DNA of 64,000 bases from NCBI RefSeq assembly GCF_018139145.2, contig NC_059471.1:42653726-42717725 (forward strand), read 5' to 3'. The notes beneath the pieces are model-generated. The model did not search any database, was not told the origin of the DNA, and was given only the letters and a program-made list of their open reading frames with translations. The position numbers and the translations under genes are program-made. The DNA comes from Gymnogyps californianus (taxonomy: Eukaryota > Chordata > Aves > Accipitriformes > Cathartidae). This document shows positions 1 to 12,397 of the stretch, piece after piece (the stretch's first letter is position 1; each line of letters opens with the position of its first letter).

Positions 1-589
1 CAGTGTGGGTCCCCCACGGGGTCACAAGTCCTGCCAGAAAACCTGCTCCAGCATGGGCTCCTGTCTCCACGGGTCCACAGGTCCTGCCAGGAGCCTGCTC
101 CAGTGCAGGCTTCCCATGGGGTCACAGCCTCCTTCGGGCATCCACCTGCTCCGGCGTGGGGTCCTCCACAGGCGGCAGGTGGATATCTGCTCCACCATGG
201 ACCTCCATGGGCTGCAGGGGGACAGCCTGCCTCACCATGGTCTTCACCACGGGCTGCAGGGGAATCTCTGCTCTGGAGCCTGGAGCACCTCCTCCCCCTC
301 CTTCTTCACTGACCTTGGTGTCTGCAGAGTTGTTTCTCTCACATCTTCTCACTCCTCTCTCCGGCTGCAATTGCTGCTGCGCAGGATTTTTTCCCCCCTT
401 TCTTAAATATGTTATCACAGAGGCGCTACCACTGCTGCTGATGGGCTCGGCCTTGGCCAGCAGCGGGTCTGTCTTGGAGCCGGCTGGCATGGGCTTTATG
501 GGTCATAGGGGAAGCTTCTAGCAGCTTCTCACAGAAGCCACCCCTGTAGCCCCCCCGCTACCAAAACCTTGCCTCTCAAACCCAATAAG
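1..589 (-). mobile_element. Family B ERV LTR, 5' portion, cut by the window edge
   Basis: Read on the minus strand, this stretch starts near 589 with a TATTGGGTTTG-like end. It then carries GGTAGCGGGG, GCTACAGGGGTGGCT and GAAGCTGCTAGAAGCTTC, the same blocks that open the LTRs at 21582 and 38703. A TATA-like CATATTTAAG lies at about 402-411 (complement), as in the other copies. The GC-rich part towards base 1 holds degenerate repeats built on GGAGCAG and CCCATGG or CCCGTGG motifs. Overlapping ORFs of 122-172 codons on both strands come from this stop-poor GC-rich sequence and are not genes. The 3' end of the LTR lies left of the window, so its TSD cannot be seen. Confidence 0.8.
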
Positions 590-2227
590 CCTGCACATTA
601 TGCACTTTTAGTCACTTTTCTCCCTTTGTCTAACAAATCTTTATCAAAAGCGTAACAGAAGATCCTTGAATTACATATCTAAATGAAGGACATTCATTAT
701 TACCAGGCATATGTTAGCATTTCATGTTAAACATGCCCCCAAGTTTTAAAAATGCCAACCACAAGGGAACTATTTGATTGTGATCAGTCCCGTCTCTTTG
801 TCTTCCATTGTCCTGAATTCTTAAGTTATTATGTGTGACTCCCGAAAAAATATTTTTTCCAGGGGAAAGAAAAAAAAAATAATAAAAATTAGTTCAAATC
901 TTGACATTTTGGGTTGAGCTTAATATGCAAATATATAAATATATTACAGAATTCTTTTATAAGCTCTATATGCACTATGCATTTACCTTCTGCAGATTAG
1001 AAGATTAACCAAAGTGTTCACATAAGTATAATGCAGAAAATGCTTCTTTCATTTGGATTTCCCTTTTGTCCACATTTTTATAGAAGAAATTTAATAACTT
1101 TTTCACAAAAAAACCCCACAAACTCTATTGTGTGACTCACAATTAAGACTACGCTCTGTGTAATGTAAAAGTACTTGCTCTAATATAAAAGAAATTAAAC
1201 TCAGTTCCAGGCAAACTTAAATATTTTCATATTCTTGAGGGCTCACACTGTCTAGAAGAAATTATTTCAACCTGGTTGCTTCCTATGTTTTAAATACTTC
1301 AAGACTACTTACCTACTGATAAGGCATATGTTGGCAGTACACAGTGAGCATTGCTACAGGACGAAAGCATGGCAGTTTCCTGGCACTGCCTATGACTCTT
1401 TCTGTGATTTTTTTTTGACAAGTTTTGCACAATCAGTTTTCAAATCTTAATTCAGGGTTGGCCAAAAATTCAGCTTGGGTTTCCCCTAAGCCTATCTGCG
1501 AAACAGACAGTTTAAAGCTGGGAATCCATTACTTCAAAAAGTCTGCAGAATTAATTAGATGGACCTGTGTAATGGGAGGGATTGAAGGTTGGAGTGAGAG
1601 GTTATGCTTACTCTTGAGATAGTATGGGGGAAAAAATGATATTGTTTCACAATACATCATGTTCATTAGGATTCCAGCTGTATAACAGCATAATAACTGG
1701 AGCATTTACTTACAAAACAAAGTATCTGGTTCCAGGTCCTCCAGGCAGGCAGACTGTTTGTAATAGCAACCAAAGTTAAGGTCTTCCCAAACACCAGTGT
1801 GTCCTCCAAAGCATCCCTGGGTTGTTCATTTGTTTGCTCTGGTTTCCTTCAGGCTATATAATATCAAGTATTAATCAAAAACTGTAATCATTAAACAGAG
1901 GGGAAAAAAGTGTAAGGTCACTCTTACCGATGCTAGCAACAGCCTGTTAAAAGGACATTTTAAAGTTCACTGGTTTCATTTTCATTTCTAGATCTATGGA
2001 AACAGCTACAAGACTGTCCTAATTTACTGTTTCTCATAGAAGTGATTTTATAGCTATTGTTTTATTTCATATTTTGTTTCAGGAGAATTGTAAAGAGTGG
2101 AGAGGATTAAATGGAAGCATTTGAGTAACATTCATACTATATGGAAAAAGGGGAAAGAAAATGAAGTGCAGTTACTGGTAATAGAAATAGGATTTATCAA
2201 TACCAGATTGGATATAGCTGTAAACAA

Positions 2228-2300
2228 TTTAAAAATTAAAAAAAAAAAAAAAAAAAAAGAAAAAAAGGAGGAAAAAAAGGAAAAAAAAACAGAAAAAAAT
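2228..2300. repeat. A-rich / purine low-complexity tract
   Basis: Almost pure A with scattered G over about 70 bases. It produces the lysine/glutamate-rich reading frame on the plus strand and the poly-phenylalanine frame on the minus strand, so both are rejected as genes. No retroposon body could be recognised upstream that would make this a poly(A) tail. Confidence 0.85.
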
Positions 2301-2713
2301 ATATATGATAAGAGACAGGAGAAAAATAGTGTTCATTCCAGAAAAATGCAGCAGAGACTTTACTTTCACAAGCATACATGTACATGCAGACTTCTAAGTT
2401 CACATATGAGTCTATTGATTTAATTGGTACATTACACAAATGCAGGTGTACCTGTTCAGGGGGATCTGGGACCACTGTAACCTAGGAAAAATAAGCAAAA
2501 ATATTAATGCAAAAGAATATTCAAAACTCATAATGATAAAACTAAAATAGAGCTACTTATATGTTTAGCTAACTCCACCTATCAGTGCTTTGATTGCTTA
2601 TGAAACCCAATAGCAATGTCCACACTACCAGTCCTCACACACTTACCTGCTGTATAACTTGTCTACTAACACTTCTTTTTCATTCTTCATCTTCACTGAA
2701 GCATCAGAAATGG

Positions 2714-2743
2714 TTTTCACTTAACAAATTTTCATTTAACAAA
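2714..2743. repeat. 15-bp tandem duplication
   Basis: Two adjacent 15-bp units, TTTTCACTTAACAAA and TTTTCATTTAACAAA, differ at one base. This is a simple local duplication with no known function. Confidence 0.85.
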
Positions 2744-4329
2744 TCTTCTGCTATTTCAGACCTGTAAAAATATTTCTTTGATGTTGTGTAACAAGCACAA
2801 GGTAATGAGAAATGAAACAGTAAAAGAAATAGGAACACAGTTTTAGTTTATGCGAATATCATTCTTTCTCTGAGTAATTCTGTTGAGACAAATCTAAAGA
2901 TACTGAGTTCCAATCATTTCATTACAAGATAAGTATAGACAGTTTGGAAGATAAGTGCATGAGATTGGAGAGATCACTTACAGGGGAATTATTTCAAAGT
3001 TAAATATATATCTGGGTTAAATGAGAAACAGCATTTTAGCATATTGAGTGAGAAGAGAGGAAAATAAGATAATAATAATAAAAAACCTCCTTTCAGTGAT
3101 TTATAGAAACAACAAGTATTAGACTGAACTTAATAAAAACTTCCTTGCAATAAGATCTCACAGCCAATATAGTCTCCTGTGGGAAATGAAGACAGTTATT
3201 TCTCATGAACATTTAAAACTAAATCAGGCAAAACTCTGTTGAAAACATGACAAGGAGCAATTATGAATCACCAGACTGATGAACCATATGACATAATACA
3301 TCCTTTCCCCTAGTTAAATTATATGATTCTGTTACGTAAATTATGTTCTTCCTCATTTCTAAGCAGAAATCTTCCTTGCAATGGGTGCTTTGTTCACAGT
3401 GAAGATGACAATCTTTTTTGTCTGAAATGGCAGCTTTTCTCATGAAGTCACATTTTTTCATTTATGTGTTTGGACTTCACTGCAAATGTTTTTTATCAAT
3501 CTATTCATTCTGCAAGGCTCAGCAGACAAGAATTTACAATGCTGCATCATCCATGTATTCAATAGCAGTCACTGTTTAGTATACTGTTTGACAATCATAC
3601 ATGCAACGAAAACAAAATATTAGAGGTTAGTCCATTTAAATGAGAATTACAAAATAAACCTTTCTTTTTGTTTGTCCTTTTACACATTTTACTAAATTGT
3701 GAAACAGACATCAGCTATTTATATGATTTGGTGATAATTCTAAGTCATATCAACAACACTTTCATAGCAGCAGTCTGTTTTTGTTCTCACAAAATCTTTA
3801 TAGCATACTACTAATAATATTATTTTCATGAAAGATTCAGTCTTGAGTAAAACAGCAAAAGTTCTTCAGAAACTGAACTTTCAATAAATTGAGAACAGTA
3901 GATTAGTGTTTGTTCACTCCAGCCAAAGACTGAGTCCAATTTTTCGGATCTTTCATTTCACAGATAACTTCTAAAACATGAAGTCATCTGACTAAATTAG
4001 ATCTTTCTGGATGGGAATTAATCTTTCATGACCTTATATATTTTCAGTGCATATTCTACATTTAAATCAGTGGCTCTATGCTTCCTTTAGAGTTACTGAG
4101 TAGGAAAAGCCATTTTGGTACATGTTTCGTCTAATCTACTTTAGGATCAGAGGACTGTTATTTAGCTCTTTTGACTATAAAAATCAAGCGAGGTAATAAG
4201 TTCAGGTGTAAAACTTTATATTGAAAACAGATGAAATCAAGTGAGAAACAAGAAAATAAATGGTGAGATGTAGCAATGTTCTTGTCATGTTATTTCATAA
4301 ATCTGGAAAACATACCAGGAGTCTAGACT

Positions 4330-5630
4330 TAGGATCACAGGCAGAAAGGGACCTCAGGATGTCCCTGGTCCAACCTCCCGCTCACTGCAAGTCAGCTGTG
4401 AGATCAGATCAGATTTCTCAGGGCTTTATCCAGTCAGATCTAGGAATCCTCCAAGGCTGGATACTGCACAATCTCTCTGGGAAACCTATTCCACTGCCTG
4501 ACTGTCCTCAGGGGGAGAAGGATTCTCCTTATATCCAGTGTGAACCTCTCTCGTTTAAATTTATGTCCTTTGTCACTGATCTTCTTCCCATACACTGCTG
4601 TGAAGAGCCTGGCTCTGTCTTCTCAGTAACCTCGCTGTAGGTAATGGGGGGGATGCTGTTAGGTCCCCCCACAAAGGTCTCTTCTCCGAGCTGAACCAGC
4701 CCCCCTCTCTCAGACTTTTCTCACAGGGCAAGTGCTCCAGCCCTGACCATCCTGGTCTCCCTCTGCTGAATTTGCTCCACTTTACCAATGTCTTTCCTGT
4801 AGTGGGGGGCCCAAAACTAGTTGCAATGTTCTAGATGTGGTCTAATGAGTGCTGAGTAAGGGGGATAATTCCCTCCTTTGATCTGCTGCTTGTGCTCCTG
4901 TTAATACAGTCCTGGGTGCTGCGGGCCATCTCTGCTGCCAGGCCACACTGCTGTCTAACGTCCAGCTCACTGTCCCCCAAGGGTCCCAAAAGCCTTTTCC
5001 ACAGAGTAGCTCCCCAGACAGTCTTTCGCCAGCCTGTATTGATGTCAGGGGGTCTTCTTTCCCAGGGGCAGGACTTTGCTTTTGTCCTTGTTGAATTTCT
5101 TGAAGGTCCCTCTCCTGTCTGTCCTGAAAGGCAGCCCTGCCCTCAAGCGTATTGACTGGTCCTCCCAGATTGGTGTCATCTGCAAACTTGCTGAGAGTGC
5201 ACTGTGTCATCCCCTCCAGGTCACTGATAAAGATGCTGAACATGACAGGTCCTAGTATGGGCCTCTGCAGTACTCCCCCAGTTACTGACCTCCAGGGAGA
5301 GTACAACCCATTAACCATTATCCTCTTAGCCTAATCATCTAGCCAGGTCTTTACACGTCTGTTTGTCTATCCATCCATACTATAACATCCTAACTTAGAT
5401 ACAAAAATATTGTAGGAGACTGTGTTGCAAGACTTGCTTTTCAAATTACACCTGCTCCTCTCCTCTCATCCGCACATCCAGTCATTTTGTCTGATAAGGC
5501 AATCAGGTCATTCAGACTTATCCTTGGCAAATCCATGCAAATTGTTCCCAGTCATTTTCTTCTTCATGTGCCACAAAGTATGTTTGAAGAGGATTCACTC
5601 CAAGATTTTTCCAGACAACAAAGTGAGGCT
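4330..5630 (-). mobile_element. CR1 LINE, 5'-truncated, old copy
   Basis: Read on the minus strand this is the 3' half of a CR1 non-LTR retrotransposon: reverse-transcriptase palm, C-terminal region and 3' UTR. The 3' end at about 4330 is decayed: an AGGATCACAGGCAGAAAGGGACC-like block replaces the usual ATAGAATCATAGAATGG tail. The RT catalytic motif FADD is encoded at 5175-5186 (complement). Homology continues to about 5630 through sequence matching the part just before the palm (AAATCCATG block near 5530). Indels and stops break the frame throughout. It is a dead copy, and its divergence suggests an old one. Confidence 0.88.
4842..5318 (-). pseudogene. CR1 ORF2 reverse-transcriptase fragment (dead)
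   Basis: A 158-codon open stretch of CR1 ORF2. Residues 15-27 match the RT block [13 protein letters not shown] in degenerate form (GVLQRPILGPVMF). Residues 45-48 are the FADD catalytic box followed by TNLGG. After residue ~60 the frame drifts out of register with the CR1 protein, showing frameshifts. The endonuclease and N-terminal RT domains are missing, so it cannot be functional. Confidence 0.85.
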
Positions 5631-6840
5631 ACAAAGAGGGGAGTAAGAATAAGCAGGAAAATGGAAATACTTGCTGTACAGTCCATACAGACTGATGTTC
5701 ACCTCTGCGCAGAAGACATTTATCTAACCTGGCTTTAGATACCTCTATCTAAGATATCTCACATCTAGATCTGATCTAGTAACCTTTACAGCCAAGGCCT
5801 AGAAATAGAAACTCCAGATGATTATTTTCTCTGTGATGCCTTAGAATGAGATGAACTGCCCTCCAGAGGTTTCTGTTATTCTCCATTGAATATAAAAAGA
5901 CCTTATGTTGTCTGTGTAAGGCAGCTGGGGTGGGATTCAGCTCATAAATTGTCAAATATAAGACTGAACCTGGCTCCCTGGGTATGGTCAATGAAAATTT
6001 TAGAAATCAGTATGGCTGTCCTCATGCAGGGGTATATTGACATTTAAGATGCCCTAGGGTATCCAAGATATTCATAACCACCTGTAATGCAGGATGTACT
6101 GGAGTTATTTTTGTATTCGTATCCTCCTCAGGTGGCAGTTGAAGGCCAAGATACCCCAAGGCATCTCAAATAACACTAAATAACTAAGTGTGGAAACTGA
6201 AATGAGCCACTAATCAACAGTTAAAGGATCCAGAGAGCCATTAGCTTAAACTAAAATGTAGAATCCTGTATGCAGACACTGACATTTAAGTTTCTGAAAT
6301 CTGAAGTTGCATCTGACCCCTAACTTTCTCATGCCAAAGTTGAAGCAGATGTATCTCAACTACAGAATTCCTCAGGGCCATTTATGTCCTACATCGGCCT
6401 TCAACACTTCTGACTATGGCTTATCACTGAAGATTATAAACACCGTAAAATGTTCGTCCTGAGATAAAGTTCTTCCCCTTACTTCTCCCTCATGCAAAGG
6501 ACCAAATAGGGACTTCCCTGGATCCACTGGATGGGGCAAGCTATCATAATCTGAAATTTAGAAAAGGAAGGTGTCATATCTCTAATGGCATGCCCATTTT
6601 ATGACAGTGCATGCAATTGTACAGGTATTTTTTGTTAAATCCTACTTTTATTTGCATTTACAAATTCACCTTGACTTCAGTGGTGACTGTAAATGTGCAA
6701 ATGTGAATTTAAATAACAGGAAGGCCCACATTTATAGTACTAATATAAACTGCAGTGCTCTTTGTGAAAACTTAAATTGGAAAAGTGCACTCATTCCGTA
6801 TGAAAAACTTGTAAGTGTGAAGCATCATCATTTTGAAATT

Positions 6841-6871
6841 TCACAGGTGTGAAATTGTCTCACACCTGTGA
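6841..6871. repeat. Perfect 12-bp inverted repeat with T-box-like half-sites
   Basis: TCACAGGTGTGA (6841-6852) and its exact reverse complement TCACACCTGTGA (6860-6871) are separated by seven bases. Each arm contains AGGTGTGA or TCACACCT, the known half-site of T-box factors, and an overlapping E-box CAGGTG/CACCTG of the ZEB/SNAI type. The symmetry is seen in the sequence; any protein binding is inference. There is no promoter or gene in view to connect it to. Confidence 0.8.
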
Positions 6872-9066
6872 GAGTGCTAGCTGGCAGAGGAAGAGCCATG
6901 CAGTGGTGGAGGTAAGCAGCATGGATGACTTTAGGTCCATTCTCAAGCCCATTCCCTGACACTCTTTAATTAAATAGTATAAATATAATTTCTCAGTACT
7001 CTGAGATTCTGGTGTATCTTATCTATTAGGTACATTGATTTGGAGAAGAGTATCAGTAGAACTGAACCAAGAATAATATTTACAATTCATAGGAAATTTC
7101 TACATCTGGGAGGTTTGTTCTGATTCAGAATGAAAAAAGATTTTTGTAATACATTACAATCTTCCACACAAGAGAAAAGCTGTTGTCTGTGCTGCTTTCA
7201 GAAAAATTGCAGGGACAACCACTACAAGAAAGTTTGTCTGGATCAAGGTTCAACATTGGAGTTTAAAGGCACACTTCAATATTAATTCTAGCAGAAGGAC
7301 CATTATACATTTATATCCTACAGAGTACTGAATTTTAGGTCAATTACTAGAACTGCTCCTTGAACTTTAGAGGGAATCCAAACTGTCTGAAGTTGTAGAT
7401 TTCACATCTTCATCTCATTTTAAAATCACTCGATGATAGTATGTTTTTATAGCTACTCAGTCAAGGATGGTGAGCTGAAGAGTACTGAACCATTTCTGAT
7501 GCAGAAAAATTCCTATCTGTTGATGGATAGTTTGATATTGCAGCATGCTGTGGCAGAAAACAATCTAACTCAGCATACTTGTAGAACGTCTTCTTATGGG
7601 ATACCAGAGGGAGGTAATGGTTCAAGGTGCAACTCTGAAGCTCGGCAAGTTGACACAAGAAATAGTCACCACTTGAGCCCCACTTTTAATGCTCAAATGG
7701 TGTGTGTATTTTGTACTAGCAAGTAATTAATCAGTTTCTGAGCTCTCTGAGTTTATGTTGACATTTTTTTGTCCTTGTTCTCAGACTCATATACACTGCA
7801 GTCAGGAGTGCCGTTCACATTGCTATTCATGAGTGTCAGATTACCTCTGCAGCAGAACTACTTGGTCTTTCCTCTTAAAATATGCCAGAAACGTGGAGAC
7901 TAGATCATAAGAGGTACTAATCAAATAGGTATTATGTATAGAACTGGAAAAGTCTCAAGCACTCCTCCAGTTGTCTTCTTAATCGCAGTAGCACTAATAT
8001 TCTTACATGTCCTCCCAGAACATTTCTCTGCATGCAGCACGTGTCTTTGGTGGGTGAAAACACAAATGCTTTTATCTGGAAACAACCTTTTTCTTATATT
8101 GAGTGCATTATAAAAAAAGAATAACTCTCCATGAAACATGTGTCAGGCCCAAGAAAGATCCTGGGAGGTCCAGTGAAAACCCAGATTTTGTAGCAGTTTA
8201 CATTTGGTTACCAGAGAACTAGACAGGAACTTAAGACTGACAGTCAGGTAGAGCTGCTTTCAGCTGATGCAGACCCAAGCAATGCTGCTCAAAATCTAAT
8301 CAAAGAAACCAGAAAGAATTTTCTCTTCAGTTTTGTTTTTTTAAATAATGCTTTTATGCATAATGTAAATTGTGGAGTAGTTAAGAACTATTTGTAACAT
8401 GCAAAATGTATTGCAGAAGGTAGTGGGATTAAGAAAAGAGTTATATGATACAGACATGGCCAATATGTTCCCGAGATGTTATCGCTCTACTAGAGGATGT
8501 GAGCACTTTTTTTGTCTTTTTTTTTTTTTTAAAAAGATTAGCAAAAAATGATTTGGCAACATATTTTCAAGTTTATTGTAGACAGCAGAATCAATAAATC
8601 ATAGGACATACTGAACAGAGGAGATTTATGGATCAGCATTGCTTGGGCTATGGTGGCCTAGAAAGTGTGCTGATATGACTGATGTAGAAGGAAACTTGTT
8701 ACCAGAACAGTATCAATCTTTATGAATTTACCTCCACATCATGCAATATATCAATTTGTTCTGAATCTTACCTTGAGCAAGCCTGAGCCACTGTTCATAT
8801 CTATGACAAACAGTATGGAAGACAGTTCTCCTATATTCCAGACCTCTTTGAAGGAGTTAGTGAGCATGTTGGATAGAGCCCTTACCACAAGTCTTGAAGA
8901 AAATCAGGTATGATAGGGTGAAATAGAAAATTGTTCTCAAATGACTTTACTAGTCAAAAAGACTGGAGACAAATTTACAGGAGTAGATGGGAAGCTTCAC
9001 AGGGGAAGAAATTCATCAATGTAATCCCATGAGGATGTCTGTGTGCATCCTTGCTAAATATGGATA

Positions 9067-9147
9067 CATTTGGCAAAATATGTGAATTTTGTCACTTATG
9101 ACCTGGAAAGGCCCATAAATGACAAAATTCATATATTTTGCCAAATG
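9067..9147. repeat. 81-bp near-perfect palindrome (34-bp arms, 13-base loop)
   Basis: Arm 9067-9100 and arm 9114-9147 are reverse complements at 32 of 34 positions, around a 13-base centre (ACCTGGAAAGGCC). One of the two mismatches would be a G-U pair in plus-strand RNA. The arms begin CATTTGGCAAAATAT and end CCAAATG. Outside the arms, ATCCTT (9047-9052) and AAGGAT (9162-9167) also sit symmetrically at 20 bases, possibly the decayed outer part of a longer palindrome. It could be a small inverted-repeat (MITE-like) element, a microRNA-type hairpin, or a replication-made inverted duplication. The sequence alone does not decide. Confidence 0.9.
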
Positions 9148-12100
9148 GTAAAGAGTTACTGAAGGATCTTATACTATGGATTCATCAGAAAATAAAATGG
9201 AGACAAAATTCTATTAAGATAATTCCAAAGCAATTCACATTGAAAAATACAATCCTATTTTCCTAAACACGCACTGAGGAGTTCTGAATAGGCCTTTTCC
9301 ACTGAAAAATGACTTTTTCAAGGTAAAAAAAAAATGATTTTACGAACATGTCATCTCTATGCTAAGGTTGACAAAACATAAAAACAAAGGAAATAGAATG
9401 TTTGGAAAACAATAGCAAACATGGTAGAATAAATATTGTCATGCTACTGTGTGAACTATATGTCTATGTTGGTGTATACTATAGTGTATGCAGTTCTGAG
9501 CCCCCATCTCAAATAGGATCCATAAGATATGAAAAAAGTATAAAGAGTAGCAAAGATGACAACAGATTTGAAATGGCATCTGTGAAAACAACCATTAAAT
9601 AGAGTAGAACTCTTAACCCTGAGCAGAGACAACAAATGTGGAAACCATAAAAGCATAAACAAAATGTTGACATTCATTTTCAGGTTAAAAAAAAATAGTT
9701 TTTATTCTCACTGAAATGCATTACTTTTTGTGCTGCAAAATAACAATATCCTCATCCTTTTATTTTTAACTGAGTGGAACAAAAATCCCTTATTATAAAT
9801 ACTGTATTTCCTGATATTTGTTTGGGATTTATTTTTGTAATATAGTACAGCATAGTCACACTAAACATTTTTGTTGTTTTTGTAAAGATGGTTTCTTAGG
9901 AAAAAAAAAAATTGGCTGGTATACTGCTGCACTGTCTGATATAGTGATGTACTTATATACTACATAAAACTGATAAGAATTAATTTGATATCAGTTCTTT
10001 ATTAAGCAGGAATGCCCCTGTCACCTTCAAAGAAGCTTCCTGCTTTTCTTACATCACAAAAAACAAGGTTTGCTTTGTCAGTTCACTGACTATTCAGCCC
10101 TAAAAAAAGGTTTTAATAATAACTTGCTTAAAGCAAGAAGCCAAAGATCATTTTATTTCTGGTTTGTACAAGATATGTTTCAAATTACAATCTTATATGA
10201 CTGTGCCATGGGTTTTGGGGGGGTTGTTTGTGGATTTTTTAAAATAAATAGGATGCCAAACATTTCAGTTTGTGTTACTTATATTTACTTGTATAAATAC
10301 CAAGTATTTACTAAATTAAAGTTTAATTCAACTTAAAGTACCCGAGTTTGTAAAACTGTAAAGAATTGACCTTGAGATTCAGACTCAGTGCATAAAAAGC
10401 CAACCACTATTTTTTGGGTGGTTAGGGGAGTGTGTGGGAGTGCTAGCAAAACCAGATACAATAGGCTTAGTCGCCATTGGCATTAAGTACCAAAGAAATC
10501 AGAAAGGAAAGCATACAATCTTAGGGTGAAAGATACAAAACATGACAGATATTTTTGTCAGCTCCTGCTCTTGAGAGTCTGTACCCCAAAGCTCTGACTC
10601 ACTCCAGACAGAACCGAAAGTTCTATAAACATACATTTCAGATGACATTTTAGAGATGTATATAACTAATTTGAAGTAAAAGAGAGATAAAGCCTTTCGT
10701 CTTGAAGTATCTTCTAATTTGGTGAATTTGTGTGCACTTCTGAGCTTCCATGCTTGGGAACAGCTGCATCTTGACATCATCGTAGGTTGAGACTTAGGAA
10801 CTACCTTCTTATGCACAACTTAATTTGTGTGGGGAAAAGGCCCAAAAGTGAAGGCTGGAAAGAGACACATACATTACTCAAGTCAGATGCTTTATCTAGA
10901 TAACTGAAAGACTGCAACCTCAAAGTAGTTTATGATATACACCCATTCTCAAGCTTATTTAAAAAACAAATTTTCTAAAGGAAAGTGGATTTGCTGTATC
11001 ACTAAATATTTTTTTCTTCTAACTCTGTTTACTTCCTAATCACTTGGACTGTTCTTTTGAAGATAATTTTACTGCTTAGGGATTTTCTTTGCTGAAGAGT
11101 TACCTTGTGTAAACACTTTGAGCTAGCTGTGTGTCAGACAGTCTAGCTGTGGCAAGCTCAGCTGCACAGCTAGGAAAATCAAGCAACACAGAATGACTAA
11201 ATTCATTACAGAGTATTTCAAAATTTTCTTCCATACAAATTCAAGCATGTTGTATTTTATGCACACTTCATTTCATATTTCTATCAGGTGAGATGCACCA
11301 CCAACATAGATATTTTCGTGTGAACAGAGGAGATTTATGAGGGGCACGAGAGGGTTGCTTTCTGACCCCACACTATGGGGAGCCTAAGTCTCTCCCATTA
11401 AAATGTCCTCCAAAGTTGTTCTCATGCTGAAAACATAAAAAGAAATCTGGTGTATTTTTTGCTACTGAAAGTACATTTGGAAGTTATAATGAGTCATTAT
11501 CCTCCACTTGCAAAAAATCTTGGCTTGAGTTCACAAAGCTTTTATCTTATGTGTCTTTTACACAGAGCTCGTTATTCAAACAAAATACAAAAAAGGTGGC
11601 ACAAAATAATTTTCCTCTTTGAAAAACTCTTCTCAAATGGAAAAGGGAGTAGGACTTGAATTAAAAAAAAAGAGACTGTATTTCTTTTTTAGATTGATAA
11701 CAAATTGAATATTTTATTATGGACGTTTTTCTTTTGATTCCCTTAAAAGACCATTAACAAAAATGGTAGTACAAAGCAGACCTGAGAAGTTATCTAAATA
11801 ATAATAACATAAAAACAATCTGATAGAATTAATTCATATTGGACTTCTTTAAGACAAAATATGTGGAAGCTGATTTTATAGAGAGAACCATTATAAAATG
11901 TTCTGCTAATTTATGATAGGTCTGTATCTCTGTGTTCTTGCTATAATTATTTTTGACAACTTGATATCTTTTTCACTTCCTTTTGAAACTACAGTCTGAA
12001 ACAGCTCACTGAAGAAAGGAGCTCTACTAGACCATGCTATCACAACAAGAAATATTACTGTGATAATTGGTTACACACTGAAATGCAAACCAAGAAATGC

Positions 12101-12376
12101 TTATAGCTTGTAGTTTTCTGGATGGTTATATTAAACAAAACCAAGAGTAACAGCATGATCCTTTGATTATTTGGTTATTTAAAAGCATACCTGCATGTTG
12201 TCTAGTAATTTCATATGATTTTAGTTTCCAAGTTCTGATTTTGGGATTTAACTAATATTCTTTCAAAACTACACAAACTCATACTGTGAGATGATGAATT
12301 CAACTTAACCTACATAATCCTTTAATTTACATCATCCAAGTTCTATCTATCTCTTTCTCTTTTGTTTGGTGTCCGT

Positions 12377-12397
12377 CCCCCCCCCCCCCCCCCCCCC
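12377..12397. repeat. C21 homopolymer
   Basis: A run of 21 cytosines in an otherwise AT-rich setting, preceded by a pyrimidine-rich segment. Long G/C runs can form quadruplex or i-motif structures and are prone to length errors in sequencing, so the exact length is uncertain. Confidence 0.9.

Larger units (their letters stand above)
590..4329. other. Unique AT-rich intergenic/intronic sequence
   Basis: No supported gene. ORFs here are short, lack recognisable domains and are expected by chance. It contains a purine-rich low-complexity run (2228-2300), a small tandem duplication (2714-2743) and a 16-bp perfect palindrome at 844-859 (GAAAAAATATTTTTTC). Nothing else stood out. Confidence 0.6.

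Noticed and set aside
3..521. Overlapping ORFs of 122-172 codons at the window start as possible genes
   Set aside because: They lie inside the GC-rich repetitive part of a family B LTR, are open in several frames on both strands, and show no domain.
2097..2475. Lys-rich plus-strand ORF and Phe-rich minus-strand ORF
   Set aside because: Both are translations of one A-rich low-complexity run.
8722..8913. Possible exon ending in CAG|GTATGA
   Set aside because: A splice-donor-like end alone is weak; no domain, no acceptor, no neighbouring exon could be supported.
11143..11173. 9-bp inverted repeat CTAGCTGTG / CACAGCTAG
   Set aside because: Short stem with a 13-base loop in a CAGCT-rich stretch; expected by chance.
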